Origin: Schauerella fraxinea | GTDB lineage: Bacteria > Pseudomonadota > Gammaproteobacteria > Burkholderiales > Burkholderiaceae_B | DNA length: 64,000 nucleotides | Direction: 5' to 3' | Assembly (NCBI GenBank): GCA_030849945.1 | Contig: JAVDKK010000001.1 | Location: 930,001 to 994,000 of the forward strand | Shown: positions 18,634 to 27,704 of the stretch, in pieces | Numbering within the stretch: the first letter of the stretch is position 1 | Layout of the letters: each line of letters begins with the position of its first letter | Notes under the pieces: generated by a model | The model's input: the letters and a program-made list of their open reading frames with translations, nothing else | Databases searched by the model: none | What the model was told of the DNA's origin: nothing | Program-made: the position numbers and the translations under genes

Positions 18634-18926
18634 GGCGGGGTGTGCGTGAGCGGTGGGTGGGCAGGTCTGGCCACCTGTTCGATCGGCGATCGCCGTTTGG
18701 CGCACTGCTCACCGAGCATCGTGCGCGGCCGGAAAGAGCGAACCATGTTCCCAATTTGCCCGCCTGCATTTGGCTCGACAAAGTCCCGGTACTCACCCTG
18801 CCCGCACCTCAACTGTTGCGGAAAAAAGACGCTAAATGAACGCCAGCGCGCAATACGCGCTACCTTGACTACAAAGAGGCCGCGCTGACACGTTGGCGCG
18901 GTACATAACGATGTGGAGACTCAAGC

Positions 18927-20126
18927 ATGACTCAAACGCTTAACGACGCTTATATCGTGGCCGCGACCCGCTCTGCGGTTGGCCGGGCGCCGCGTGGCGC
19001 ATTGCGCGTCAAACGTCCCGACGACTTGCTGGCTGACGTATTGCGCGCCGCGATGGCGCAGGTGCCCACGCTCGATCCCGCCGCCATCGAAGACGCCATC
19101 ATCGGCTGCGCGCGTCCCGAAGGCGCACAAGGGCTTAATGTTGCGCGTATTGCCGTGCTGCTGGCGGGCCTGCCCGATAGCGTCGCGGGTGTGACCGTCA
19201 ACCGCTTCTGCGCCAGTGGGCTCACTGCCATCGCCATGGCTGCCGACCGTATTCGTACTGGCGAAGCCGACGTCATCATCGCCGGCGGCACCGAGTCGTT
19301 GAGCCAGGTGCCAATGACCGGATTCGCGCCGTCGTTCTCTCCCGATATCTTTGCCCGGGATGAAAACCTTGCGATCGCCTACGGCATGGGTTTGACCGCC
19401 GAACGGGTGGCCGAGCAATGGAAAGTGTCGCGCGAGGATCAGGACGCTTTCGCCTATACGTCGCATCAACGCGCGATCGCGGCGCAGGATGCCGGACAGT
19501 TCAACGATGAAATCACGCCGGTGATGGTCACCCATCGCAGCGCCGACCTCGACACGCATGAACAGGTGTCGCACACCACCGAGTTCACGCTGGACGAAGG
19601 GCCGCGGCGCGATACCACGCCCGAGGCGTTGGCCAAACTCCGCTCGGTTTTCGCGGCCCGCGGATCGGTCACGGCGGGCAACAGCTCCCAAACGTCCGAT
19701 GGCGCGGGCGTGCTGATTCTGGCCTCCGGTGCTGCCGTCAAGGCGCACGGGCTTACGCCATTGGCGCGATTTTCGTCATACGCCGTGCGTGGTGTGCCGC
19801 CCGAGATCATGGGCATCGGCCCGAAGGCGGCGGTGCCTGCCGCACTCAAATCGGCGGGTTTCACGCAGGATCAGATGGAATGGATCGAGTTGAACGAGGC
19901 ATTCGCCGCGCAGTCGCTGGCGGTGATTCGCGACCTCGATTTGGACCCCGCACGCGTCAATCCGTTGGGGGGTGCCATTGCACTCGGCCATCCCTTGGGC
20001 GCCACGGGTGCGATTCGTGCTGTCACGCTGGTGCACGGACTGCGGCGACGCAATCTGTCGCGCGGCATGGTCACGATGTGTGTGGGAACCGGCATGGGCG
20101 CGGCAGGTATCTTCGAACGTATGTAA
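18927..20126 (+). CDS. Acetyl-CoA C-acyltransferase (thiolase)
   Basis: 399 residues, full-length thiolase. Nucleophile C95 in NRFCASGL, the NEAFAAQ motif, the catalytic His in GGAIALGHPLGATG and the second Cys in MCVGTGMGAAGIFE are all present. Cleaves 3-ketoacyl-CoA to acetyl-CoA and a shortened acyl-CoA, completing the pathway begun by the preceding gene. GGAG lies 8 bases before ATG. The upstream 18634-18926 gap contains a small GC hairpin (18845-18861) but no confident promoter. Confidence 0.93.
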   Translation: MTQTLNDAYIVAATRSAVGRAPRGALRVKRPDDLLADVLRAAMAQVPTLDPAAIEDAIIGCARPEGAQGLNVARIAVLLAGLPDSVAGVTVNRFCASGLTAIAMAADRIRTGEADVIIAGGTESLSQVPMTGFAPSFSPDIFARDENLAIAYGMGLTAERVAEQWKVSREDQDAFAYTSHQRAIAAQDAGQFNDEITPVMVTHRSADLDTHEQVSHTTEFTLDEGPRRDTTPEALAKLRSVFAARGSVTAGNSSQTSDGAGVLILASGAAVKAHGLTPLARFSSYAVRGVPPEIMGIGPKAAVPAALKSAGFTQDQMEWIELNEAFAAQSLAVIRDLDLDPARVNPLGGAIALGHPLGATGAIRAVTLVHGLRRRNLSRGMVTMCVGTGMGAAGIFERM

Positions 20127-20157
20127 GTGCTTGCTAACTAGTAAGGCATGGAAGAAC

Positions 20158-20427
20158 GTGGACTTAAAACATACCCTTGATTTTCGGCATAAGTTGGACC
20201 TCAACAAGGTGCTTATCGGTGCAGCGGCTTTGGTCGGCGCCTTTATGTTGTACGGACTCGTCAAAGAAGCGTCGCCCGAAGGGCAAGAGATGAAAAAAGG
20301 GCGCGCTGCGATCGATTTGTGTTGGCGCGAATTCGATCGGCGTGCGGCGAGCGACAACGCGGGCGTGGCCGCGACCTGCAAGAAAATGGAAGCGCGATTT
20401 GCCGATACGTTCGGCAGTAATCCCTGA
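20158..20427 (+). CDS. Small hypothetical single-pass membrane protein
   Basis: 89 residues if translation begins at GTG 20158, shortly after GGAAG. A basic, polar N-terminus is followed by one hydrophobic helix (KVLIGAAALVGAFMLYGLV, about residues 18-36) and a soluble part with two cysteines (LCWREF and ATCKKM). Thirty-one bases after the thiolase stop and convergent with the exporter on the other strand. No family recognised. The start is uncertain; a TTG further in is an alternative. Confidence 0.5.
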   Translation: MDLKHTLDFRHKLDLNKVLIGAAALVGAFMLYGLVKEASPEGQEMKKGRAAIDLCWREFDRRAASDNAGVAATCKKMEARFADTFGSNP

Positions 20428-20502
20428 GCTCACCATCGTTGATCGCAGCCGGTAGATGCTGCGTATGAGCCGCCAATGTGCGGCCCGATCTCGCAAGAGA
20501 TG

Positions 20503-21414
20503 TCAGAGCGGTGGGGCTTGGCGGCCCGAGCGAAGACGGTTCACCAGCTTTGCAATTGGTTTGCCCGCAATCACCAGCGCGGTGCCGACCAGAATCACGC
20601 AGGCGCCCACGATGATGGGCCGGGTAATTACCTCGCCCAGTAAGAACGCACCCCAGAACATTCCAAATACCGGCACCAGAAACGTCACCGTCACAGCGCG
20701 TGTCGGGCCGATGTTGGCGATCAATCGAAAGAAGATGATGTAGGCGATGGTCGTGCACAGCACGGCCAGCAACACGATCGCAGTCCATGCCCGAATCGAC
20801 ACGGGTTGCTCGGGCCACTGCATGATGGCCAACGGCATCAGCATGATGGCCGCCATCGTCATGGTGCCTGTGGCGCTGGTCAGCGCATCCACGCCCGTGA
20901 GGAAGCGCTTGGTGAAGTTGGCGCCGATGCCATAGCACAGGGGCGCCACGATGGCGGCCAGCACAGCCGGGCCGCTTCCGCCGCTGGTGAAATCCAGCTT
21001 GTCCCACACTAGAGCCACGATGCCCAGAAAACCCACGGCCAACCCAAGCGCACTGGTCCAGGGCAGGCGGTCTTTCAGCCACAGCCACCCGATCACGCCG
21101 CCCCACATGGGGGCAACGGCATTGGCAATGGACAGAAAACCGGCGCCCAGCGAGCCGGCCGCGTAGGCGTACAGCGCAAAAGGCAATGCGGCGTTGAATG
21201 CGCCCACGCCGAATAAGGGCAGGGCATTGCGCAAAAGCGGTCCCAATTTGCCCTGCCACAGTGCGAACGGCAGCAAACACGCCGCTGCGATGCCTACTCG
21301 CAGCTCAGCGAGCGCCATCGTCCCGAACTCGGGCGCGGCCATGCGCATGAATAAAAAAGAGCCGCCCCATACGGCGGCCAACAGCAAGAGATCCGTCAGA
21401 TCGCGACTACGCAT
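20503..21414 (-). CDS. EamA/DMT-family transporter
   Basis: 303 residues with ten hydrophobic helices in two EamA repeats (about 5-140 and 150-285), opening with LAAVWGGSFLFMRMAAPEFG and continuing FALYAYAAGSLGAGFLSI, both typical of drug/metabolite transporters of the RhaT/YdcZ-like EamA group. Substrate unknown. Its start overlaps the end of the upstream MFS gene by 8 bases, so they share a transcript and may export related compounds. Confidence 0.88.
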   Translation of the reverse strand: MRSRDLTDLLLLAAVWGGSFLFMRMAAPEFGTMALAELRVGIAAACLLPFALWQGKLGPLLRNALPLFGVGAFNAALPFALYAYAAGSLGAGFLSIANAVAPMWGGVIGWLWLKDRLPWTSALGLAVGFLGIVALVWDKLDFTSGGSGPAVLAAIVAPLCYGIGANFTKRFLTGVDALTSATGTMTMAAIMLMPLAIMQWPEQPVSIRAWTAIVLLAVLCTTIAYIIFFRLIANIGPTRAVTVTFLVPVFGMFWGAFLLGEVITRPIIVGACVILVGTALVIAGKPIAKLVNRLRSGRQAPPL

Positions 21415-22852
21415 GCTTTTTCGCCGACACCACGTTTTTCATTTTGACTCGATGCGCCACGACGGCGGCAAACACACTCAAGAACGCGGCGGCGATCAGT
21501 CCCAGCCGAACCCCCTCGAGCACCGACGTGTAGGTGATGGCAATCCCGGTAGCAGCCGTGCCGACCGCGCTGCCGATCGCCCGTGTGGTCTGTACCAGGG
21601 CAGAGGCCACGCCGATGTCACGTCGCTCGCTGAGCATTTGCATAAAGAGCGTCATGTTGGGCAGCAGAAAGCCCAATGCCGTGCCGTTCACCGTGAACGA
21701 CAGCAAGATCCACCAGGCGGGCGTACCCGCGTGGATGAACAACACCATCACACAGCCTATCGCGAGCAGGATGCCGCCAAACACCATCAATCGTTGCGGC
21801 TCCGACTGCCGCGGAAACAGTTGGCCGTTGATGATGCTGCCCAACGAAATGGCGGCCACCAACGGCGTCATCAGCAGGCCAGCCGCGCTTGGGGAGTAAC
21901 CCAGCTCGCGCTGCAAGATCAGCGGGCTGTAGAAGATCAAAATAAACATCACCGCGCCGATCGCAAAGGCAGCCAGATTGAGCAGCCGAGGCTCCCAACC
22001 TCGCAACACGCGCAGCGGAAAGATGGGGGCAGCGACGCGTCGCTCGTAGGGCAGCAACAGCGCCACGGCCGCGACAGCCGCAATGGCCAAGGCAATGGCC
22101 AACATGGGCGATCCCGCGCCGCCGCGGGCAAATCCGATCTGCAACGCACCGAGCGGCGCGGCGACTGCCACGATCAGCAACAAGCCACCCACCCAATCGA
22201 TCTTGCGGGCGCCGTCGATCGTGGGATGAAACTTGGGGAAATAGCGCCAGATCAGAAAGAAGGACGCCAATGCCGCTACCGGCGCCACAAGAAACGCCGC
22301 GCGCCAGCCGAACTCTTGTGTGATGGCCCCGCCCATCAGCGGCCCGATACCGCTTGCCATGGCAAAGGCCGCCGACACCAGCGCCATCCATCGCACCCGC
22401 TCGCGCGCATCCGGAAACAGATCGGCCGGCGCGGCAAACGCCGTGGCGATCATCATGCCGCCACCGATGCCTTGCAGCGTACGGAACATGATCAACTGCG
22501 GCATCGATTGGGCCAATCCACAGGCCACCGAACCGGCCGCCACAATGGCCAAAGAGATCAACATCAACGGCTTGCGGCCGAACATGTCGCCCAATCGGCC
22601 AAAAATCAGGATCGAGGCGGCGGTGGCCAGCAAATAACCCGTGCCCACCCAGGAATACAGCTCCATTCCGCCCAACGCTTCCGCGACGCGCGGAAGGATT
22701 GTGGTGACGATCGTCGAGTCGAACGCGACCAGAACGACAGTGGCGGCCACCCCAGCCATCGCGAGCAGGAGATCGCGGCGGGACCGTTCGGCGGGTTTCG
22801 GTGCTGCAGTTGCGGAGGACGAACTGCCGTCGGAACGGGAAGGTGAGGTCAT
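21407..22852 (-). CDS. MFS exporter of the DHA2 (14-TM, EmrB/QacA) type
   Basis: 481 residues with about 14 hydrophobic segments after a short Ser-rich cytosolic tail. WVGTGYLLATAASILIFGRL and the GRLGDMFGRK loop (motif A) and RTLQGIGGGMMIATAFA are characteristic of the DHA2 family of proton-driven multidrug exporters. No membrane-fusion partner is adjacent. First gene of a two-gene unit with the EamA transporter. Confidence 0.88.
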   Translation of the reverse strand: MTSPSRSDGSSSSATAAPKPAERSRRDLLLAMAGVAATVVLVAFDSTIVTTILPRVAEALGGMELYSWVGTGYLLATAASILIFGRLGDMFGRKPLMLISLAIVAAGSVACGLAQSMPQLIMFRTLQGIGGGMMIATAFAAPADLFPDARERVRWMALVSAAFAMASGIGPLMGGAITQEFGWRAAFLVAPVAALASFFLIWRYFPKFHPTIDGARKIDWVGGLLLIVAVAAPLGALQIGFARGGAGSPMLAIALAIAAVAAVALLLPYERRVAAPIFPLRVLRGWEPRLLNLAAFAIGAVMFILIFYSPLILQRELGYSPSAAGLLMTPLVAAISLGSIINGQLFPRQSEPQRLMVFGGILLAIGCVMVLFIHAGTPAWWILLSFTVNGTALGFLLPNMTLFMQMLSERRDIGVASALVQTTRAIGSAVGTAATGIAITYTSVLEGVRLGLIAAAFLSVFAAVVAHRVKMKNVVSAKKHA

Positions 22853-22883
22853 GCCTCAAGAATATCACCCGTTCGTTAACGTG

Positions 22884-23450
22884 CTACCGAAAAAGCGTGT
22901 GATATCCGACTAAAAGAACCACAACAAATGCCGGAATTGCCCACGTAAGCATCGGATTGCGCATGCCGTCCTCCGCTACGATAGGCGGTGCCGGGGGTGC
23001 GGTGGTTGGCACGCGGGTGATGTGATCCATGAACGCAGTCATGAACGTATCGACAATCTTGTTACCTGCTTTGACCAGCATCGGCTCGCCGACCTGTGCC
23101 AATTTGCCGCCCGCCATGCCTGCCACGGTATAGGCGAGGCGGGTGCCGTCGTCCTTGGTCGTCAGGTTGATCTGGGCGGTGCCGATGACCAGTCCTGCAG
23201 CGCGGCCCTTGCCTTCGAACGCCAAGGTGCAGCTATCGGGAGCCTGGATGTCGGAGAGCAACAGTTCGCCTTCGTACTCGGCTTCGATGCCGCAGGCCTT
23301 GCTGTGCAAGGTTACCCAGTACTCCGTGGGCGATCGTTGCTCCATCCGGGCGCATCCTGGAATGCACTTTTGCAGCACTGCGGGGTCGGTGAGCGCATCC
23401 CAGACCTGATGTTGCGGTTTGGGGATCCAATGTGCGTCTTTGATGTGCAT
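22884..23450 (-). CDS. CoxG-like SRPBCC protein with C-terminal membrane anchor
   Basis: 188 residues from ATG 23450 (GGAGACAGCC upstream). Residues 1-145 match the CoxG/SRPBCC ligand-binding fold (VWDALTDPAVLQKCIPGC, then GEPMLVKAGNKIVD). A proline-rich linker (TTAPPAPPI) leads to one C-terminal transmembrane helix. CoxG proteins are linked to CO dehydrogenase maturation and membrane recruitment, but no cox genes are seen here, so the role is open. Confidence 0.85.
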   Translation of the reverse strand: MHIKDAHWIPKPQHQVWDALTDPAVLQKCIPGCARMEQRSPTEYWVTLHSKACGIEAEYEGELLLSDIQAPDSCTLAFEGKGRAAGLVIGTAQINLTTKDDGTRLAYTVAGMAGGKLAQVGEPMLVKAGNKIVDTFMTAFMDHITRVPTTAPPAPPIVAEDGMRNPMLTWAIPAFVVVLLVGYHTLFR

Positions 23451-23654
23451 GGCTGTCTCCTCTGCACGGGTTGCTTGTTGCAACCTCTAACGTGGGGTTT
23501 GGTGTCTTTATTTTGCGCTTGTTTGCGCTGCAAGGGAACGGTGTTGCAAAGTAGAATTACAGAGGTACGCACTGTTAAAAACAAAAACAACTATGGGCGT
23601 GTTACAAATGACCTGTGCCATTAAACTAGCGGCGCTTTCGACTCTGGGCTCCGT

Positions 23655-25748
23655 GTGATCTACATCGTTACCGCATTCCTGACCTCCCTCGTGGTGACGC
23701 TTCTCGTCGTCAGGTACTCCCATCTCCATGCGCAATTCACCGCCGACAGCGATCTGACGGGGGTGCAAAAATTTCACACCCGTCCGGTTCCCCGCGTGGG
23801 TGGCGTCGCGCTGCTTGTTGCCCTGTTGGTGATATGGGGCTTGCTATGGTTTACCGAGCGCGAGCAATTCAAAGAATTCGGCTTGCTGATCGTGGCCAGC
23901 CTGCTGGCTTTCGCCGGTGGCCTGGCCGAAGACCTCACCAAGAAAGTGCGGGCGTCCGTGCGTCTGGTGCTGGCCATGCTGGCCGGTGGGGTCGGTTATT
24001 ACCTGCTGGATGGGGCCATCACCCGGATCGACATCATTGGGCTCGATTGGCTGCTGCAGTTCGGGGCCTTTTCGCTGATTTTTACGATGTTCGCCGTGGG
24101 TGGCGCGGCCAATGCCGTCAACATCATCGACGGCTACAACGGGTTGGCGGCGTTCGTGTCGGCGACCATCTTCGCCGGCTTCGCCTATGTGTCGTTCTAC
24201 CTGGGCGATCGGTTGCTGTTGGTGTCGTCGGTGGCGATGCTGGGGGCGATCGGCGGCTTTTTTGTCTGGAACTATCCCAAGGGGCTTATTTTTCTGGGCG
24301 ACGGCGGGGCTTATCTGATCGGCTTCATGATCGGCGAGATTTCGGTGCTGATGCTGGCACGTCACCCGATCGTGTCGGCATGGTTCCCGTTATTGATCTG
24401 CGTCTACCCCGTTTTCGAGACGTTGTTCTCTATCTATAGAAAGCGATTGTTGCGCGGTGGTTCGCCCGGCATGCCCGATGGGGTGCATTTGCATATGCTC
24501 GTTTACCGGCGACTGGTCCGCTGGGCCGTGGGCTCCCGCGACGAAAAGCGCCAGGTGCAACGCAACGCCATGACGTCGCCTTATCTGTGGCTGTTGTCGT
24601 CTCTGGCAGTGATTCCGGCGGTGCTGTTCTGGCAACAGCAAACCGTATTGATGATTTTCGTGTTTTTGTTTGCGCTGACGTATGTGTCCCTCTACCGCGC
24701 GGTGGTTCGATTTGAAACCCCTCGTTGGTTGGTGCTGACCAAACGTGCGCTGGGACCGCTGGCCCTCGGCCGCGGTGACGCGTCGTTTCCGGGCGCCGCC
24801 GTCGAGGTCGATCAGATTGCCCACCAACGTGTGGCGATCTTGATGGGCTGTTACAACGGCCAGACGTATCTGCGTGAGCAGCTCGATTCCATAGAAGCCC
24901 AAACCCATCGCAATTGGGTGCTCTGGGTATCGGATGACGGCTCGACCGACGATACTGCCAAGATACTCGACGAGTACCGCAGCCGCTGGGGCGAAGACAA
25001 ATTGCGCGTGGTCGACGGTCCGCATCAAGGTTTTGCCCGCAATTTCTTGAGTTTGGTGGCGCGGCCGGAGATCGAAGCCGACTTTTTCGCCTACTGCGAT
25101 CAGGACGACGTATGGGTGGCGTCCAAGCTGGCGCGGGCGCTGGACGTTCTTGAGCGGGTAAGAGAGGGTGATCAGCCCCAGCTCTACTGTTCGCGAACCC
25201 TGCTGGTAGACGCCACATCGCAGCCGCTTGGGTTTTCGCCGCTTTTTGACCGCAAGCCCGGTTTCAAGAACGCGCTGGTGCAAAACATCGGCGGCGGCAA
25301 TACGATGGTGTTCGACGCGGCGGCACGCAAGATCATCGCGGGCGCGGGTTGGGATCTCGATGTGGTCGCGCACGATTGGTGGACCTATATCGCGATCAGC
25401 GCGGCTGGCGGTCATACGATTTATGATCCTAAGCCTGGCTTGCGCTACCGCCAGCATGGGTCCAACCTCATCGGTTCCAATGTGGGCATGGGCGCCCGTT
25501 TTGGGCGTGTGTTCAAATTGTTCCAGGGCCAGTGGCATCGATGGAACGATGCCAATGCGGTGGGATTGCGGCGCATCGAGGATGCGTTGACGGGGCCTGC
25601 CAAGCGCACATTTACAGAATTTGAAGCCGCGCGGCTGGGATCCTCGCTATTCGGGCGCTACGCCGCCATGAAACGCGCAGGCGTCTATCGCCAAACGACA
25701 CTCGGAAATATCGGCCTCATCGTGGCCGTCCTTTTTAAGAAAATGTAG
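23655..25748 (+). CDS. Polyprenyl-phosphate sugar-1-phosphate transferase fused to a GT2 glycosyltransferase
   Basis: 697 residues starting at GTG 23655. Residues 1-330 are a membrane WecA/MraY-family domain: KFHTRPVPRVGGVALL, GLAEDLTKKVRASVRL, NAVNIIDGYNGLAAFV, FLGDGGAYLIGF and the HLHM motif. Residues about 390-620 are a cytosolic GT2 domain: MGCYNGQTYLREQLDSIEAQ, WVSDDGSTDDT and YCDQDDVW, resembling rhamnosyltransferases. The first domain should load a HexNAc-1-phosphate on undecaprenyl phosphate; the second would add the next sugar. First gene of the locus, followed 2 bases later by rmlB. The 204-base divergent gap upstream must hold the promoter; no clean hexamers found. Confidence 0.85.
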   Translation: MIYIVTAFLTSLVVTLLVVRYSHLHAQFTADSDLTGVQKFHTRPVPRVGGVALLVALLVIWGLLWFTEREQFKEFGLLIVASLLAFAGGLAEDLTKKVRASVRLVLAMLAGGVGYYLLDGAITRIDIIGLDWLLQFGAFSLIFTMFAVGGAANAVNIIDGYNGLAAFVSATIFAGFAYVSFYLGDRLLLVSSVAMLGAIGGFFVWNYPKGLIFLGDGGAYLIGFMIGEISVLMLARHPIVSAWFPLLICVYPVFETLFSIYRKRLLRGGSPGMPDGVHLHMLVYRRLVRWAVGSRDEKRQVQRNAMTSPYLWLLSSLAVIPAVLFWQQQTVLMIFVFLFALTYVSLYRAVVRFETPRWLVLTKRALGPLALGRGDASFPGAAVEVDQIAHQRVAILMGCYNGQTYLREQLDSIEAQTHRNWVLWVSDDGSTDDTAKILDEYRSRWGEDKLRVVDGPHQGFARNFLSLVARPEIEADFFAYCDQDDVWVASKLARALDVLERVREGDQPQLYCSRTLLVDATSQPLGFSPLFDRKPGFKNALVQNIGGGNTMVFDAAARKIIAGAGWDLDVVAHDWWTYIAISAAGGHTIYDPKPGLRYRQHGSNLIGSNVGMGARFGRVFKLFQGQWHRWNDANAVGLRRIEDALTGPAKRTFTEFEAARLGSSLFGRYAAMKRAGVYRQTTLGNIGLIVAVLFKKM

Positions 25749-25750
25749 CT

Positions 25751-26812
25751 ATGACAATTATCGTGACCGGCGGTGCCGGCTTTATCGGCGGCAACTTCGT
25801 ATTGGACTGGATGAGGCAATCGGACGAGAAGATCGTCAACGTCGACAAATTGACCTACGCGGGCAATTTGCAGACGCTTGAATCGGTGGCCGGCAATCCG
25901 AACTATCGCTTTGTGCAAGCGGACATTGGCGATCGCGCTGCGATCGATGCGCTGCTGGCTGAAGAAAAGCCGCGCGCGGTGCTCAACTTCGCCGCCGAGT
26001 CCCATGTCGATCGCTCGATCCATGGTCCCGGCGATTTCATCCAGACCAATGTGGTCGGTACGTTCAACCTGCTCGAGTCGGTGCGTGCCTATTGGAGCGC
26101 GCTTGAGGAGCCGGCGCGCACCGATTTCCGTTTTCTGCACGTGTCCACCGACGAAGTCTATGGCACGTTGAGCGCCGAAGATCCGCCGTTTACCGAAGAG
26201 AACACGTACGAACCCAACAGCCCGTACAGCGCCAGCAAGGCCGCGTCCGATCACTTGGTTCGTGCCTGGCACCATACGTATGGTCTGCCGGTGTTGACCA
26301 CGAACTGCAGCAACAACTACGGTCCGTATCACTTCCCCGAGAAACTGATCCCGCTGGTGATCGCCAACGCCCGCGCCGGTAAGCCGTTGCCGATTTATGG
26401 CGATGGCCAGCAGGTGCGAGATTGGCTGTACGTGACCGATCATTGCTCTGCCATTCGGCGTGTGCTCGAAAGCGGCAAGCTCGGCGAAACCTACAACGTG
26501 GGCGGCTGGAATGAAAAGGCCAACCTGGAAGTCGTGCACACGATCTGCGCCATTCTGGATGAGCTCCAACCGCGCGCCGATGGTCAGCCGTACACCACCC
26601 AGATCACATTCGTCAAAGATCGTCCGGGCCACGATCGACGCTACGCGATCGACGCGCGCAAGCTCGAGCGCGAATTGGGTTGGAAGCCTGCCGAGACATT
26701 CGAATCCGGTATCCGCAAAACGGTGCAGTGGTACCTGGATAACACCGAATGGGTCGATAACGTCATGAGCGGCAATTACCGCGACTGGCTCAAAAAACAA
26801 TACACCGCATGA
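25751..26812 (+). CDS. rmlB: dTDP-glucose 4,6-dehydratase
   Basis: 353 residues, second enzyme of dTDP-L-rhamnose synthesis. NAD-binding TGGAGFIGGNF at the N-terminus, catalytic Thr-Asp-Glu in STDEVYG and YSASK (Tyr/Lys pair) are intact; NNYGPYHFPEKLIP is RmlB-specific. Begins 2 bases after the fusion transferase and overlaps rmlD by ATGA. Confidence 0.97.
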   Translation: MTIIVTGGAGFIGGNFVLDWMRQSDEKIVNVDKLTYAGNLQTLESVAGNPNYRFVQADIGDRAAIDALLAEEKPRAVLNFAAESHVDRSIHGPGDFIQTNVVGTFNLLESVRAYWSALEEPARTDFRFLHVSTDEVYGTLSAEDPPFTEENTYEPNSPYSASKAASDHLVRAWHHTYGLPVLTTNCSNNYGPYHFPEKLIPLVIANARAGKPLPIYGDGQQVRDWLYVTDHCSAIRRVLESGKLGETYNVGGWNEKANLEVVHTICAILDELQPRADGQPYTTQITFVKDRPGHDRRYAIDARKLERELGWKPAETFESGIRKTVQWYLDNTEWVDNVMSGNYRDWLKKQYTA

Positions 26813-27696
26813 AGATACTTCTGCTGGGCAAGGATGGGCAGGTGGGCTGGGAGCTGCAACGTGCACTCGCGCCGCTGGGCGAACTCGTGGCGCATGGCCG
26901 CGACCGGGCCAATCTGGAAGACATTCCGAGCGTTGTCGCGCTGATTCGCGCCGAACGGCCTGATGTGATCGTCAATGCCGCGGCTTACACTGCCGTGGAC
27001 AAGGCCGAGAGCGACACGGATCGTGCCGATCTGATCAATCATCGTGCCGTGGCTGCCATTGCCGCAGAAGCGCATACGCTTGGTGCTTGGTTTGTGCACT
27101 ATTCGACCGACTACGTGTTTGCCGGCGACAAGGCCGCGCCGTATGTCGAAAGCGATCCCATTGCTCCGCAAAGCGTCTACGGGACGACCAAGCAATTGGG
27201 CGAAGCAGCGATTGCGGCGTCGGGCTGTAAGCACCTTATCTTTCGCACCAGTTGGGTATTTGCCGCACGCGGCGGCAACTTCGCCAAGACCATGCTGCGG
27301 CTCGCAGCTGACCGCGAGGAATTGCGCGTGGTGGGCGACCAGACGGGTGCACCGACCAGCGCCGAGCTCATCGCGGATGCGACGGCATTGTGTATCTACC
27401 GCACGCAGATGCAGCCGGACGACGCCTATTCGGGCATTTACCATCTCGTGGCGGGCGGCGAAACCACCTGGCACGGCTACGCGCAGTACGTGATCGGTCT
27501 GGCGGCGGCAAAGGGAGCGGCGTTGAAGGCCAAGCCGGAACAGGTTCATCCCATCGCCACGACCGATTATCCCGTTCCCGCCAAACGGCCGGCGAACAGC
27601 CGGCTCGATACACAGAAAATCCAGCGAACTTTCGCCCTGTCCCTGCCCGATTGGAAGGTACACGTTGCGCGACTGATCGACGAAATCGTTATTTAG
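26809..27696 (+). CDS. rmlD: dTDP-4-dehydrorhamnose reductase
   Basis: 295 residues. Final NADPH-dependent step to dTDP-L-rhamnose. N-terminal LLLGKDGQVGWEL, STDYVFAG and YGTTK are the cofactor and catalytic motifs. Translationally coupled to rmlB by a 4-base overlap and 8 bases before rmlA. Confidence 0.96.
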   Translation: MKILLLGKDGQVGWELQRALAPLGELVAHGRDRANLEDIPSVVALIRAERPDVIVNAAAYTAVDKAESDTDRADLINHRAVAAIAAEAHTLGAWFVHYSTDYVFAGDKAAPYVESDPIAPQSVYGTTKQLGEAAIAASGCKHLIFRTSWVFAARGGNFAKTMLRLAADREELRVVGDQTGAPTSAELIADATALCIYRTQMQPDDAYSGIYHLVAGGETTWHGYAQYVIGLAAAKGAALKAKPEQVHPIATTDYPVPAKRPANSRLDTQKIQRTFALSLPDWKVHVARLIDEIVI

Positions 27697-27704
27697 GAAG
27701 AGCC

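Noticed and set aside
18684..18695. CGGCGATCGCCG palindrome downstream of the FadN-type gene
   Set aside because: Short GC palindromes of this kind are expected by chance in this base composition; it makes only a 4-bp stem and has no T-run.
20488..20501. ATCTC-GCAA-GAGAT hairpin between the small membrane protein and the EamA gene, considered as a bidirectional terminator
   Set aside because: Stem of only 5 bp and no U-tract on either strand.
21194..22846. Long plus-strand open frame (550 codons) opposite the MFS and EamA genes
   Set aside because: Composition is His/Arg/Gln-rich with no motifs and it spans two genes with recognised signatures on the other strand.
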